NCBI RefSeq assembly: GCF_020536995.1
Contig: NC_068365.1
Location: 38,133,140-38,197,139, forward strand
From: Dreissena polymorpha
Lineage: Eukaryota > Mollusca > Bivalvia > Myida > Dreissenidae
DNA: 64,000 nt
Reading direction: 5' to 3'
The notes under the pieces were generated by a model. The model saw nothing but the letters and a program-made list of their open reading frames with translations. It had not been told where the DNA came from and did not search any database. The translations under genes were made by a program, and so were the position numbers. Shown here one piece after another: positions 44,701 to 49,894 of the stretch (positions within the stretch are counted from its first letter, which is position 1; each line of letters starts with the position of its first letter).

Positions 44701-46731
44701 CACTCTCGGTTGGTGTGTGGGTGTAAGATATGATAAGTTTGTGAACAATCTACTTCTATATTTATCGGACCAGTTTATTGAAGCATTGAATGTACCCATT
44801 TTTATGTAAAAACTACTAAGCTTGTAGAGCTCATTTCTTCTACATTTCTCAAGCTATTGAATTGAAACTTTTTGTCATGACCATTAAGTGTTAATGTTCA
44901 ATCTGTCCTTGTTAAGCCCAGTGATCTAAACGTTCCTGAGTTATAAGCTCTTGAACTTAGCAATTTTAACAAAAAAATATATTATTCTAATTTATGGAAC
45001 GAAACATATCTTGATTTGTAGTTCAAGCTATTAAATTGAAACTAGATATATGTCATCATCATAAAGCGTTTATGCGCAATACACTTTTGTTATGCCTAAT
45101 GATCCCCACTTTTCTGAGTTATTGTCCTTTGAACTTACTCATTTTTATGATTAAAATGTTCAAATTTTCTGTTGCAAACCACTTCAATTCCATAAGTTGT
45201 TTAATTGAAACTTAACTTAAGTCATCACCATGAAGTTTAGACATGCAAACAGCCCAATTCGTTTCAGTTATCTGCCTGTTAATGATTTAAAGCGGGTACA
45301 CGTTGATATTTTTATAGCTAGAGCATATAATGTACTTACTTTGTGGAATGAACTGATTCTCAAGTTTTTAATTGAACTGATCCTTAAATTGTTTAATCAA
45401 TGAAGTACAGATGTGCAAGGCATATTTTTCACATGAAATGTTCCATTGAACATAGCCATGGAAATAGCTACGAAGCCTGTGATAGAGCTCTGCTGGGTTT
45501 TTATCCCCCACCAAGGGCGGAGGTATACAGATTTGGCGGTGTTAGTCCTTCAGTCTGTCTGTCAGTCCATCTGTATTTCACGAACTGTTTATGGCTATAT
45601 CTCAGAAACTGTATCAGATTTAAACACGAAACTTCATGTGTAAAGATATAAATTAGGAGAAGGCATGAAATATCAATTCAACGAATTTCTTATTTAGTCA
45701 ATTTTGTGACCAGGCTCTGGATTTAAATTAAAATCATAATTCAAACGGTTAAATGTGTAAAATTTTACGGAAAATAACTTAACACATATTTATTGATTTT
45801 ATTTTAGGTAGTGAAAGAGCTTCTTGAAATGAAAGGGGTTGTTCGTTGTTCTAAAAATATTGGGCATCTTGAAGTTATTATTGAAAATACACACGACAGC
45901 GAGGCAACCATGAATGGAGTAACTCTGTATCTTCAACACAAAAATATACAACCCCTGTTTATACGTGGAACAATCGCACCTCTCATTTCCAGTGGGGACA
46001 GGGTCTCAAATGAACGATTACTAAAACAAATACCTGAAAAATTTGCAACATTGGGAGGATTTGCGCTGCAATTTCCAAAAACGACTTCCAATCCAAATTT
46101 CAACACGGCTGCAACATCTCTTCCCAGCAGTCCAGCATCACAACACACGAGAGGAAAGCTGGTTGCGCTTATCTCACGACACGTAGCAACAGCAATAGGG
46201 TGCGAGTGTGTAAATGCATACAATGATACTGAAACATTTGAACTTGGAAAAATCAACAATATCCACGATAACCCGTTGGTTGATATAATTCCTTTCGACA
46301 TTAAAGAAGATTGTATTAACAAGTGTGACAGACGATTCAAAACAGAGATCGGCATTCAGATGTATGGCCAAGTATCTCCGGAAGAAAGAATTCGTGAAGG
46401 AGATCAAGTATATATATGGGGAGCAGCAACGTCTCTGGGTTTAGGAACAATTGATTCTGTCAATTTAGAAACGCCGAATGGATTGTTGATAACAATACAT
46501 GATCGAAACGAGGGTGAGTCATTCTGCAAAGAAGGTGATAGTGGTGCCATGGTATGTGCTACTGATAGAAGGGAACGGACATTGTATGCTATTGCAATGA
46601 TCCAAGGAAAACTTCATAGATCGAGTGGAAGAGCAATATATGTTGCGGTTAGTCTTAATGAAGGATTTAAAATATTAGAAACACATTATTTGTCAAAATT
46701 CAGTCTGTGCAATGATCAACCACATGCATAA
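2444..46731 (+). CDS. TRIM-like B-box/coiled-coil protein with C-terminal trypsin-fold domain (six exons)
   Basis: Predicted spliced gene with exons 2444-2769, 39156-39762, 40292-40364, 41875-42420, 44475-44608 and 45808-46731. They total 2610 bases, or 869 residues plus stop. Every junction is GT/AG and the phases (2, 0, 1, 1, 0) join without a break. Domain order: B-box 1 (residues 21-58), B-box 2 (80-111), coiled coil (about 129-225), the short segment typical of molluscan TRIM-like proteins (about 258-280), an unrecognised region (about 312-660), and a chymotrypsin-like protease fold (about 675-860) with H687, D721 and S807. There is no RING finger, so ubiquitin-ligase activity is not implied. 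The protein is probably cytosolic, with no signal peptide or membrane segment. By family analogy a role in signalling or innate immunity is possible. That role is inference; the gene model itself is well supported. Confidence 0.8.
3062..3480. repeat. degenerate tandem repeat, about 165-base unit, three copies
   Basis: Three worn copies, each containing a 'catgggttt...gatgtg(c)gaca' block followed by 'aagtttgat' and 'catgcccaggcatgac'-like words. The spacing is about 160-170 bases (copies near 3062, 3225 and 3395). The unit length matches the tandem cores of bivalve pearl-type elements, but I found no terminal hairpin here. A loosely similar block occurs near 50630-50860. Confidence 0.5.
3490..4140. 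other. intronic AT-rich sequence, no feature seen
   Basis: No gene or clear repeat. Open frames in this stretch have no recognisable domain and fit chance expectations in AT-rich DNA. Confidence 0.4.
4141..4690 (-). mobile_element. pearl/Helitron-like element with tandem core
   Basis: Read on the minus strand, it ends with a short hairpin (GGGG/CCCC around 4150-4166) and an A-rich tail. Just inside is a 'gtccgtcgggac' region of the cggacgg type. The body (about 4225-4670) holds three copies of a roughly 165-base unit marked by 'ttttacgcaacgctttcagatattg' variants and 'tgagtctacctaca'. Tandem 160-170-base cores next to microsatellite-like and hairpin ends are the layout described for bivalve pearl elements, which have been grouped with Helentron-derived non-autonomous elements. 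Confidence 0.5.
4700..6255. other. intronic sequence without recognised genes
   Basis: AT-rich. A short worn tandem of 'ataggtaaaa' and 'agaggaaaac' words lies at about 6040-6170. No protein-coding signal or RNA gene was recognised. Confidence 0.4.
6256..6593 (+). mobile_element. pearl/Helitron-like element, short copy
   Basis: Two copies of a roughly 135-base unit ('catgatcaatgtacctatgaagtt...cctaggcctaag') flank a 'gaccttgacctttgacctagtgacc' block. They are followed by 'cggacggacggac' and a 3' hairpin whose 6-base stem is CCCCCT (6563-6568) paired with AGGGGG (6578-6583), then 'cataaaaa'. The hairpin plus A-rich terminus is shared with the elements ending near 8128, 36868, 56777 and 57556. 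Confidence 0.6.
6640..8128 (+). mobile_element. pearl/Helitron-like element with eight-copy tandem core
   Basis: A tandem array of a roughly 172-base unit runs from about 6695 to 7960. Each copy contains 'ggggcataatttgaacaaa', 'agatgtcactacataccaaatttggtag', 'ccctaggcc...ggttatggacaa' and 'gcaTATGTTCA...gtgacccc'. I count eight starts, near 6705, 6880, 7047, 7218, 7405, 7580, 7752 and 7935. The 3' end has 'acgcacggacgtacgcacgc', a hairpin based on ctggcc/ggccag near 8104-8118 and a 'gctaaaaa' tail. It appears non-coding and non-autonomous. Copies differ by many substitutions, so the array is old or gene conversion is weak. Confidence 0.65.
8130..9720. other. intronic sequence with a weak inverted-repeat pair
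   Basis: No gene recognised. An 18-base near-perfect inverted pair, tacagtcgattgttgtat (about 8375-8392) and its complement at about 9404-9421, could be the ends of a decayed 1.05 kb DNA element. A block resembling 'catgtccgttattcactaaatc' occurs near 9005 and again near 9377 in the same orientation. Neither is enough to name a family. Confidence 0.3.
9875..9925. repeat. 13-base hairpin
   Basis: The arms taccgaaatctcc (9875-9887) and ggggatttcggta (9913-9925) pair almost perfectly around a 25-base loop. Words of the same hairpin recur at 10110-10150 (gggggatttc, repeated), so this stretch is a small repeat-rich patch of unknown origin. Confidence 0.5.
10165..10264. repeat. dispersed repeat with perfect 10-base hairpin
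   Basis: The block 'tctcaatcggaccggcacgg...aggtcgccattgtgaagat...atggtatcat' recurs with few changes at 23560-23640. In this copy it ends in GACGATGCTG (10242-10251), AAA, CAGCATCGTC (10255-10264), a perfect stem of ten pairs. It could be one end of an unidentified non-autonomous element. Confidence 0.5.
10769..11680 (-). CDS. Gypsy fossil: 3' accessory frame with C2H2 finger
   Basis: A 303-residue frame downstream of integrase and the PHD frame. The N-terminal 70 residues are basic. The middle is rich in proline and valine and includes VIVISDSEE, a hydrophobic core followed by acidic residues that looks like a SUMO-interaction motif. Near the C-terminal part is a single C2H2-type finger, [19 protein letters not shown]. 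Nothing in it resembles an envelope (no signal peptide or transmembrane segment). Its role is unknown. I infer it is part of the element because it shares orientation, base composition and position. Confidence 0.55.
   Translation of the reverse strand: MERAVQGQVSMARKKAKHGFIAEVRKYGYQILSDAFIQRVLAGPQKQRGIQGASLISRRYRSRSKPPGLRPVPTPIPTAQDFPALPVWSGSMRVRFKSEPQVEVTNPNPAPLSCIVLPEMPGSGGLKVEPLGEIVVSNPVLVTLSGQPAVPVEMKIERVIPVVGAGSKGEVIVISDSEEMEVEASLEASLELAQEIENRMPGEEIERSVRVGRSESRSMRAEGVVGVETRGRSRSYQDEEGEWRRQVRYCPVCDFKARAVRWHVTHQHLPPAFGREQWEDPELDHLRFRGVLCLVYGLLWRYW
11900..12106 (-). CDS. Gypsy fossil: PHD-finger frame
   Basis: A short frame immediately behind the integrase C terminus with a clear C4HC3 PHD finger: C-x-C, then C-x2-C, x4-H-x2-C and a final C-x2-C (CPAC). 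PHD fingers commonly bind the histone H3 tail, often when K4 is methylated or unmodified. Placed at the end of pol, such a finger could guide integration to chromatin, as chromodomains do in chromoviruses. The domain call is firm; the targeting role is inference. Confidence 0.7.
   Translation of the reverse strand: MVRERESCTLMEEVQDKPLYCMCRGVDDGSFMIACDICEEWFHGMCVGVTEEEGEEIDIYACPACRKD
12125..13359 (-). CDS. Gypsy fossil: integrase region
   Basis: The N-terminal HHCC zinc-binding motif ([10 protein letters not shown] ... CPRC) is followed by the DDE core, with recognisable [15 protein letters not shown] and the [13 protein letters not shown] block carrying the glutamate. The C terminus has a GPY/F-type module (WTGPGMIV ... 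LYQVR) ending in NVNHDRLK. This arrangement is typical of Ty3/Gypsy integrases. No chromodomain follows; the PHD frame sits there instead. Confidence 0.85.
13260..15118 (-). CDS. Gypsy fossil: reverse transcriptase and RNase H region
   Basis: Reverse transcriptase motifs are clear: [43 protein letters not shown] and the catalytic FLDDIL box near 14370-14390. RNase H follows, with [16 protein letters not shown] at its start and LSRLTV preceding the linker to integrase. Both domains are of ordinary Ty3/Gypsy type. Confidence 0.88.
15120..15735 (-). CDS. Gypsy fossil: aspartic protease region
   Basis: A retropepsin-type segment with the active-site signature [13 protein letters not shown] near 15640 and the downstream [12 protein letters not shown] block that matches the (I/L)LG-x-DFL flap and C-terminal signature of retroelement proteases. 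It lies between gag and reverse transcriptase, as expected. Confidence 0.75.
15880..17862 (-). CDS. Gypsy fossil: Gag with N-terminal helix-hairpin-helix
   Basis: The first 50 or so residues match a ComEA-type helix-hairpin-helix: [20 protein letters not shown], then [14 protein letters not shown]. This is followed by a long low-complexity segment rich in Gln, Pro, Met and His with repeated '[14 protein letters not shown]'-like units, a capsid-like region (about 16000-16650), and a zinc-knuckle region CYNCNELGH near 15990. A helix-hairpin-helix is not part of the usual Ty3/Gypsy Gag. It may contribute nucleic-acid binding. Confidence 0.7.
17870..19149 (-). other. long leader of the Gypsy fossil
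   Basis: About 1.3 kb of AT-rich, non-coding sequence between the primer-binding site and gag. It contains many short words such as 'cactagtta' repeated near 18300 and 18410, and no reading frame worth reporting. It may be a true leader or may include a later insertion. Confidence 0.4.
19150..19167 (-). other. putative primer-binding site of the Gypsy fossil
   Basis: On the minus strand this reads TGGCGCTGCGAGCACCGA. It is preceded, two bases away, by a sequence ending in ..GCACAACA, consistent with an LTR ending in CA. The LTR would therefore extend from 19170 to higher coordinates, beginning TGTTGTGC on the + strand. The priming tRNA was not identified with confidence. Confidence 0.5.
19853..20715 (+). 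repeat. minisatellite, unit about 30-35 bases, over 20 copies
   Basis: The consensus is roughly aaaattgtgaaaaaatgag followed by tcgcgcactgttc. Copies vary in length and sequence, and some carry longer 'cattcaaaattgtgg' variants, suggesting higher-order structure. The frames open through it are repeat artefacts. It lies just beyond the 5' end of the Gypsy fossil. Confidence 0.85.
20720..21300. other. intronic sequence, no feature recognised
   Basis: AT-rich. A more GC-rich patch at 20980-21150 is open in two frames (for example [18 protein letters not shown] on +), but neither translation has a motif I recognise. It may be an old transposon remnant. Confidence 0.3.
21308..21448. mobile_element. 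short MITE flanked by TTAA
   Basis: The ends are CCCTTTGC ... GAAAGGG, each bounded by TTAA (21304-21307 and 21449-21452). TTAA target sites with CCC/GGG termini are the hallmark of piggyBac-type elements, so this 141-base copy is probably a piggyBac-derived MITE. The interior includes 'gtcgtctgctaaaaggtcgtctgctgaa' and 'gtggcgtctcatctgg'. Confidence 0.65.
21453..22340. other. intronic sequence, no feature recognised
   Basis: AT-rich DNA without a supported gene, RNA or repeat. Short open frames occur but have no domain-like content. Confidence 0.4.
22350..22595 (+). repeat. degenerate minisatellite of 'gggtacgaaaaaa' units
   Basis: About fifteen variants of (t)gggtacgacaattttgggtacgaaaaaa, with unit length 14-20 bases. 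The open frames across it are compositional artefacts. Confidence 0.75.
22600..24739. other. intronic sequence with a dispersed-repeat fragment
   Basis: 23560-23640 repeats the block seen at 10165-10240. 23860-24080 is rich in 'accatgg' words in both orientations, giving many short potential hairpins. I found no gene in the rest. Confidence 0.4.
24740..25480 (+). mobile_element. fossil 5' end of a small-LTR Ty3/Gypsy element (Mag/Steamer-like)
   Basis: An LTR of 108 bases (24740-24847) begins TGTAACA and ends TTTTACA. It is followed directly by TGGTGTCAGAAG, a primer-binding site complementary to a tRNA-Leu-type 3' end. After it comes Gag-like coding remnants, such as [16 protein letters not shown] near 25010 and [19 protein letters not shown] near 25365-25420, of the kind seen in bivalve Steamer-like Gags. 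The copy is a broken remnant with several interruptions, and no protease or polymerase part follows. Confidence 0.7.
25485..25795. other. AT-rich intronic sequence
   Basis: No feature recognised beyond the tail of the Gag-like remnant. Confidence 0.3.
25796..26325. mobile_element. 530-base MITE with long terminal inverted repeats
   Basis: The left arm, about 155 bases from aaagggactgtcaaccacga, is the worn reverse complement of the right arm, about 155 bases ending tggttgacagtcacttt. Shared inner words include 'aatatcacgactgg' / 'ccagtcgtgatatt' and 'agtatactcggtaata' / 'tattaccaaatatact'. An internal inverted pair, actataaataacgc (26004-26017) and gcgttatttatagt (26119-26132), makes the centre fold as well. 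It is non-coding. I could not see a clear target-site duplication, so the superfamily is open. Confidence 0.75.
26330..27475. other. AT-rich intronic sequence
   Basis: No gene found. 26530-26640 and 27010-27070 share 'tttcgtgtattatacag'/'tttcgcgtattatccgg'-like words in a weak repeat. There is a short TA run near 27303-27317. Confidence 0.4.
27540..31295 (-). pseudogene. LINE ORF2: endonuclease-reverse transcriptase, broken
   Basis: The endonuclease start is near 31280 with [20 protein letters not shown]. Reverse transcriptase blocks follow: [18 protein letters not shown] near 29890-29950, [41 protein letters not shown] and the catalytic FADDAT (about 29220-29240), all within 28946-29722. 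The thumb-like region with [15 protein letters not shown] lies in 28596-28979. A CDMC ... HIFWEC knuckle (C-x2-C-x8-H-x4-C) and IKPLWNKL lie near 27880-27975. At FENAF the first catalytic Asp position reads Glu-Asn (YFENAFDS), with FDS retained. Several frameshifts and stops occur, for example just before 28979 and around 28230-28590. Confidence 0.75.
31690..33650. repeat. tandem-duplicated AT-rich spacer between LINE ORF1 and ORF2
   Basis: A block of about 250 bases (31806-32060: 'atatgaataaccgtat...cattacgttcgaacattta...gcttccagcg') recurs at 32590-32840, with a partial third copy at about 32405-32515. A second family of words, 'aacacaacccgaagaaaaaa', occurs at 32348, 32535 and 33070. 33340-33480 is rich in 'acacacatacataca'. 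It has no coding content. Confidence 0.65.
33705..34722 (-). pseudogene. LINE ORF1: coiled-coil RNA-binding protein, broken
   Basis: Starts [14 protein letters not shown] (ATG at 34720-34722), then a lysine-rich stretch, a coiled coil (34170-34480: [15 protein letters not shown] and following) ending [15 protein letters not shown], and an RRM/CTD-like part with [20 protein letters not shown] and [14 protein letters not shown] (33705-34136). This order is that of L1-type ORF1 (transposase_22 family). There is at least one frameshift near the start, one in the lysine-rich part, and an interruption between the coiled coil and the RNA-binding part. Confidence 0.7.
35159..35378. repeat. 44-base inverted repeat
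   Basis: gacggtttatcgttgtttga and the rest of the arm (35159-35203) pair with ggcgggtcaaagaggcaata and the rest of its arm (35334-35378) across a loop of about 130 bases. The hammerhead-like core at 35483-35511 lies just outside. This could be a terminal piece of a retroelement. Confidence 0.6.
35483..35511 (+). ncRNA. hammerhead-ribozyme-like core (weak)
   Basis: CTGATGA (35483-35489) is followed by a short hairpin, GACT ... AGTC (35491-35494 with 35504-35507), and GAAA (35508-35511). These are the conserved core words of a hammerhead ribozyme with stem II between them. I could not fit convincing stems I and III or a cleavage site, so it may be a decayed copy or a chance match. Similar 'gatgaag...gaaa' words occur in ends of Penelope-like and other retroelements. 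Confidence 0.25.
36004..36112 (+). mobile_element. solo LTR of the small Gypsy family
   Basis: 109 bases, TGTAACA ... TTTTAACA. They match the LTR at 24740-24847 throughout, roughly 85 percent by eye. No primer-binding site or Gag follows, so it is a solo LTR, probably from recombination. No clear target-site duplication is seen. Confidence 0.7.
36116..36460. other. intronic AT-rich sequence
   Basis: No recognised feature. Confidence 0.3.
36465..36868 (+). mobile_element. pearl/Helitron-like element
   Basis: Two copies of a unit (about 36480-36610 and 36630-36760) built on 'atatttgacctttgaccttga' and 'caaatatgaagttgctatctt'. They are followed by an 'aaccaaccaactt' stretch, a terminal hairpin (ccccctc/gtggggg at 36841-36861) and 'atataaaa'. 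Same layout as the elements ending at 6593, 56777 and 57556. Confidence 0.6.
36875..37325. other. intronic AT-rich sequence
   Basis: No recognised feature. Confidence 0.3.
37374..38240 (-). pseudogene. Tc1/mariner-superfamily transposase, broken
   Basis: Minus-strand remnant of a cut-and-paste transposase. From N to C: a helix-turn-helix part with [18 protein letters not shown], the first catalytic block [13 protein letters not shown], the segment [20 protein letters not shown], the second block FHQKSASSH (the catalytic Asp expected before Ser is Lys), and [17 protein letters not shown] with the third acidic residue. All pieces are in one frame, with in-frame stops between ..LGGS and GGYGRW and before KIVLDTG, so the copy is dead. 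Terminal inverted repeats were not found. Confidence 0.75.
38241..39155. other. intron sequence before exon 2
   Basis: No gene recognised. The block 'aacaagagctttcccaatactacacctccgcgtagta' near 38730 looks like the start of another bivalve interspersed repeat. The acceptor of intron 1 ends at 39155. Confidence 0.4.
39156..39762 (+). CDS. exon 2: coiled coil of the TRIM-like protein
   Basis: Residues 109-311. It begins by completing Arg109 and gives Asn-Cys111, the last zinc ligand of B-box 2. A long coiled coil spans residues 129-225 ([22 protein letters not shown]-type heptads, [12 protein letters not shown]). Then follows [20 protein letters not shown], a segment seen after the coiled coil in many molluscan TRIM-like proteins. 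The donor is gaggtg/gtgagt at 39762/39763, phase 0. Such coiled coils usually dimerise in antiparallel fashion. Confidence 0.85.
39763..40291 (+). other. intron 2
   Basis: 529 bases with a strong donor (GTGAGT) and a pyrimidine-rich acceptor (tttctttttacag). No repeat or gene inside. Confidence 0.75.
40292..40364 (+). CDS. exon 3 (73 bases)
   Basis: Encodes residues 312-335 and one base of codon 336: [20 protein letters not shown] then LFEI. It was chosen because the acceptor (ttacag) and donor (GTAAAT) fit the phases on both sides; skipping it would break the frame into exon 4. Intron 3 (40365-41874) contains a short CA run at 40604-40622 and no gene. Confidence 0.7.
41875..42420 (+). CDS. 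exon 4: unrecognised middle domain
   Basis: Residues 336-517 plus one base. It begins (c)tg-aaa-att-gac, giving [20 protein letters not shown]. It is mostly predicted helical by composition, with a block at [19 protein letters not shown] and the acidic LLVDDEPD. I do not recognise a family. The acceptor has a good branch-like ctaat and 'ttgcag'; the donor is tcag/gtagga. Intron 4 (42421-44474) holds a fragment of the SINE-like repeat at 43857-43885. Confidence 0.75.
43857..43885 (-). mobile_element. fragment of the SINE-like repeat
   Basis: aaagaagtgaaactccagct plus 'gct' matches one end of the repeats at 1496-1786 and 48138-48425, then diverges. Confidence 0.5.
44475..44608 (+). CDS. exon 5 (134 bases)
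   Basis: Completes Asp518 and encodes residues to 562: [20 protein letters not shown] and on to YTYPKDIHD. Acceptor ttattttccag, donor gat/gtatgt, phase 0. It links the middle domain to the protease-fold exon. Confidence 0.75.
44830..45350. repeat. degenerate tandem repeat in intron 5, about 165-base unit, three copies
   Basis: Copies start near 44850, 45017 and 45187. They share 'caagctattgaattgaaact', 'gtcatcaccatgaagtg' and 'cctgagttatnnnctcttgaactta'. Like the other 165-base arrays, this may be the core of a pearl-type element. Confidence 0.5.
45490..45690 (-). mobile_element. pearl/Helitron-like terminal fragment
   Basis: On the minus strand it ends '...cctccgcccttggtgggggataaaaa', with 'ggactgacagacagactgaag' inside. 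This is the same terminal design as the other elements in the window. It lies within intron 5, just before exon 6. Confidence 0.45.
45808..46731 (+). CDS. exon 6: trypsin-fold protease domain and stop codon
   Basis: Residues 563-869. After a linker (about 563-680) comes a chymotrypsin-like pattern. [11 protein letters not shown] holds the presumed catalytic His687. [11 protein letters not shown] holds Asp721. [11 protein letters not shown] resembles the 'GWG' strand. [11 protein letters not shown] holds the nucleophile Ser807. YAIAMIQG and [15 protein letters not shown] match the final strands and C-terminal helix. His-Asp and Asp-Ser spacings (34 and 86) are close to chymotrypsin (45 and 93). 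There is no signal or pro-peptide, so any activity would be intracellular. Acceptor: tgattttattttag. Stop TAA at 46729-46731. Confidence 0.8.
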   Translation, partial: VVKELLEMKGVVRCSKNIGHLEVIIENTHDSEATMNGVTLYLQHKNIQPLFIRGTIAPLISSGDRVSNERLLKQIPEKFATLGGFALQFPKTTSNPNFNTAATSLPSSPASQHTRGKLVALISRHVATAIGCECVNAYNDTETFELGKINNIHDNPLVDIIPFDIKEDCINKCDRRFKTEIGIQMYGQVSPEERIREGDQVYIWGAATSLGLGTIDSVNLETPNGLLITIHDRNEGESFCKEGDSGAMVCATDRRERTLYAIAMIQGKLHRSSGRAIYVAVSLNEGFKILETHYLSKFSLCNDQPHA

Positions 46732-48137
46732 ACAGGATTTGACTGATAATCACATAACATTAACTGACTAGCTGACTGCTGCCATGGACATTCAATATGC
46801 TAGAATAACACTTATAACACAAGTAGTGTGTGTTCTGCTCTCGTACAGCTCGTATTTTTATAATTGTATTTGTGACTTAGAAATTGCGTAAACTACTAGC
46901 TAATAGATGGTGTCGAATAAGATCTATCAATTCTTATATCAGTGTAGACGGAGAGTTGTTTCTTGTATTTATATTCAGTACCAAATTGTTGCTGTATAAA
47001 CAACATATTAATGTGAAGTATAATGTTCGTGTATCAATATGTATAAAATTATTTGTAATAGAAAACAAAATACTCCATTTGTAAAAAATATATAAAGTTT
47101 GGGGAATAACTCCCAATATTTTCTAACCCGCCTGGACAACAACTCTGTTTTTTTATTTGATTAACGTTTGTGTAATGTTCTGAATTCAGTTATAGCTTGT
47201 CAACATACTTTAACGTAAGTAATGAAAAAGAAGCTAAGATAAATTGCAGTAAATGTCAATAGTAAGGTTACTGCTTAACATTATACGCCAATTATGTAAG
47301 AATCAAAAGGAAAACATGTTTAAAATACCATATCTTTGTTATAGTGTAATCCATTCATATAGTTTCGACCACCCATATATCTTACAAATTGTGGCATATT
47401 TCCGATTAAACTTTTAATTTTTAAAGGATATGATGTTAACGTTCTCAAAAACAAGTGCTTGTTGGTTTCCGATTCACTATATCTTTCTTCTCTTAAAATT
47501 TGGGATCTTTAAAAGAATAACCATTTTAAACGTTTGATCCTAAAATATTTAATTACCTAAGCTGGTTTTATTAGTAATTCAATTTTACAGTACCGCTTCT
47601 TTAATATTTTTAGTTTTGTGTTATAGCACTGCGCCTGGATTTTGTTCACGTCATCGTGTCTTCGCTTGTCAATATTGTCATACGATATTCTTTCTCTTTT
47701 CCCGCCTACATAGATTTGTGTGACGTCATCGCTTCATACTTTCAATATTAACATGCATAGGTCATTGAGTTTGAAGCGTTCAATTTTTATTGTGTTTTCT
47801 CGCTGACAGGCGTTTCTTGTTTGATTTATGTTTTAGCAATCACATAAACAACCAAGCTATGTAATATGGATCCTTTACACCCATTATTGCTGTTTCTTCC
47901 TGTATTTGCGCGATGATGATCGGAAATATTATCTTCATGACGCTATATTCTTAAATATTTTTCTATAAAGAAGGAATGTAGTTGACACTCGTTCGTAGTT
48001 TCATTTCATCGTTCCTCAAAAAGTTGTAACTCTCTTGCTCTGGTATCTTTCCTACCATTGAGTAATTAAATAGTAATTAAATAAAATAAGTTTCAATTCT
48101 CTTTTATCATTGTTTAATTTGAGTTTCAATGCTATGA
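46732..48137. other. 3' flank of the TRIM-like gene
   Basis: No canonical AATAAA is seen in the first 400 bases after the stop; TATAAA near 47091 is the nearest loose variant. 47640-47720 has two 'gtcatcg' blocks. No other feature was recognised. Confidence 0.4.
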
Positions 48138-48425
48138 GGTTAAATTTTATTTACACTTAAATGTATCGTGAATGTTGCTGGGCCAAGTGTGAGGTTGAGC
48201 GCTCTCAAACCGGTTTAAACCCCCAATGATTTGCATTGACCGTTCCAAGGCGGTGACCCCAGCTTTATTCTTATATGTGTTTATGTTGTTTTGTATTGTG
48301 CTATTGTGTGCTGTTTTTTACTGTTTTGGCAATCGGTCACTTGCCTTAAATAAAGGACCAACAAATTGTTTATAATAAGAATTCAATACTGCTCCAGCAG
48401 CTGGAGATTAACTTCTTTATATTTA
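48138..48425 (+). mobile_element. SINE-like dispersed repeat, copy 2
   Basis: Inverted relative to copy 1 at 1496-1786. It runs from 'gttaaattttatttacactt' to 'ctccagcagctggagattaacttc'. It contains the B-box-like ggtttaaacccc near 48209-48220, 'ccaaggcggtgaccccagct' and 'gcaatcggtcacttgcctta'. Copies 1 and 2 lie on either side of the TRIM-like gene in opposite orientation. Confidence 0.6.
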
Positions 48426-48889
48426 TTTAGACAATTGTCATGAACTTGTGTTTTACTCGGAACACTGCGTTAATTTTATATTTTCTAAAATTCAAAATTC
48501 AAGTTATCAAAATGTACCACATATGTTTCGTAAATGCAAATTATTTGTTTAAAAAATATCTCTTATCTGCTATAATAATGTTGGAGTTTATTAATCTAAG
48601 TGATGTCATTAATTATTTAATAAAAATATTAAGATTATTTCAAAAAGCGTTGTAAGATAAAAGATTGTATGACCTTAACCAGGTTGTAAAAGCGCATGAT
48701 AAAGTTGTCTCAAATAGCGCAACAGGTTACGGTTCTGGTAAAAAAGCAATACAAAATAAACTCTCCGATAAACCCGTATGTCCGAACATTGAGAGTCACG
48801 AAAAATCATTATGTTTCCTAAAAACAGGGGTGTCTGAAAATTTTGACTAATCTAAAATTTTGAGTTATAAAGGTAAACTTACATGCTTT

Positions 48890-49890
48890 AATCCTGGGCT
48901 TATGAAAGTATGCATGTCTTTTTTCTGTCAAGTAATGATACATATGTATGAATACAAATACAGTATTATCAAATCATTAACTATTTTAAACCACATATTC
49001 TATATTTGTTATGTACTGTTTTAAAGTTGCCGTTTACTATGTTTCATTAGATCATGACCCTTAATTGGGTCAAAACTTGCTACACCCAGCAAATCATATA
49101 ATTTACAAACTAGCCATGTTTTCCTCTGCAATCACATGGTATTTGATAATTGATTGTGAATTTGATGAGATCATGTCGCATAAGTCAACATTGACCTTTC
49201 CGAAGGGTCACATGTTGTTCGTTTCTAAAATGTTCGGTTTTATACAGAGATTTAAAAAATATATTCCTGAATTTTAAGGCGAAAATATTTTTTTTATCAA
49301 AGCACATTTTATTTTTTGTGTAACATTGACCCAACACAATCCTGACCAGAGAGGCAACATCAACATCACATAACAAGTGATATTGTAACGACCGAGCTAT
49401 TCTGCTTATTGTCATCTCCACTGTGCATTTTGTTTTAAACATCTATAAGTAAAGCGCCACCGTGGGACGTAATTTATCTTATCTCAATTTTATTTATTTC
49501 ACTGAAATCAATGTTTGGAGGAGAAAGCACAATAAGAGATCTATTCACATATTTCTCTTTGATAAGCTATTTGCACAAAAATTGGTTGAGCCGCTACCCT
49601 TTTGAATGATACAATTATTCGGCCCAGTTGAGCGGAAATAACAAACATCAATTCGTTTTATTGTTCAAATATAATGTTGGATATATAGTTTCAAGCAAAA
49701 ACATCAATAGCTCAAAACTAAAATAGCCCTCCCCGGTGAATGTATTTATGTCAAATGGTCTTGATCAGATAATCGCATATTTCGGTATGAACATATGTTC
49801 ACTATCAACATTTATGTTGTCGAAAATTTCAATGGGATATTTCTGTGTAGGGTTATGCTCATTCTAACTTAGTTAGCCACGTACAGTATT
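48890..49890 (+). repeat. left arm of large inverted duplication
   Basis: Pairs as a reverse complement with about 53990-55030. Clear matching blocks: 'catgtcttttttctgtcaagtaatg' with the complement of 54985-55005; 'aaaccacatattctatattt' with 54900-54925; 'aagttgccgtttactatg' with 54870-54890; 'tgatattgtaacgaccgagctattctgct' with 54515-54545; and 'catgctcattctaacttagttag' with 54030-54055. The arms are diverged, perhaps a third of positions, with small indels. Confidence 0.65.
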
Positions 49891-49894
49891 GCTC

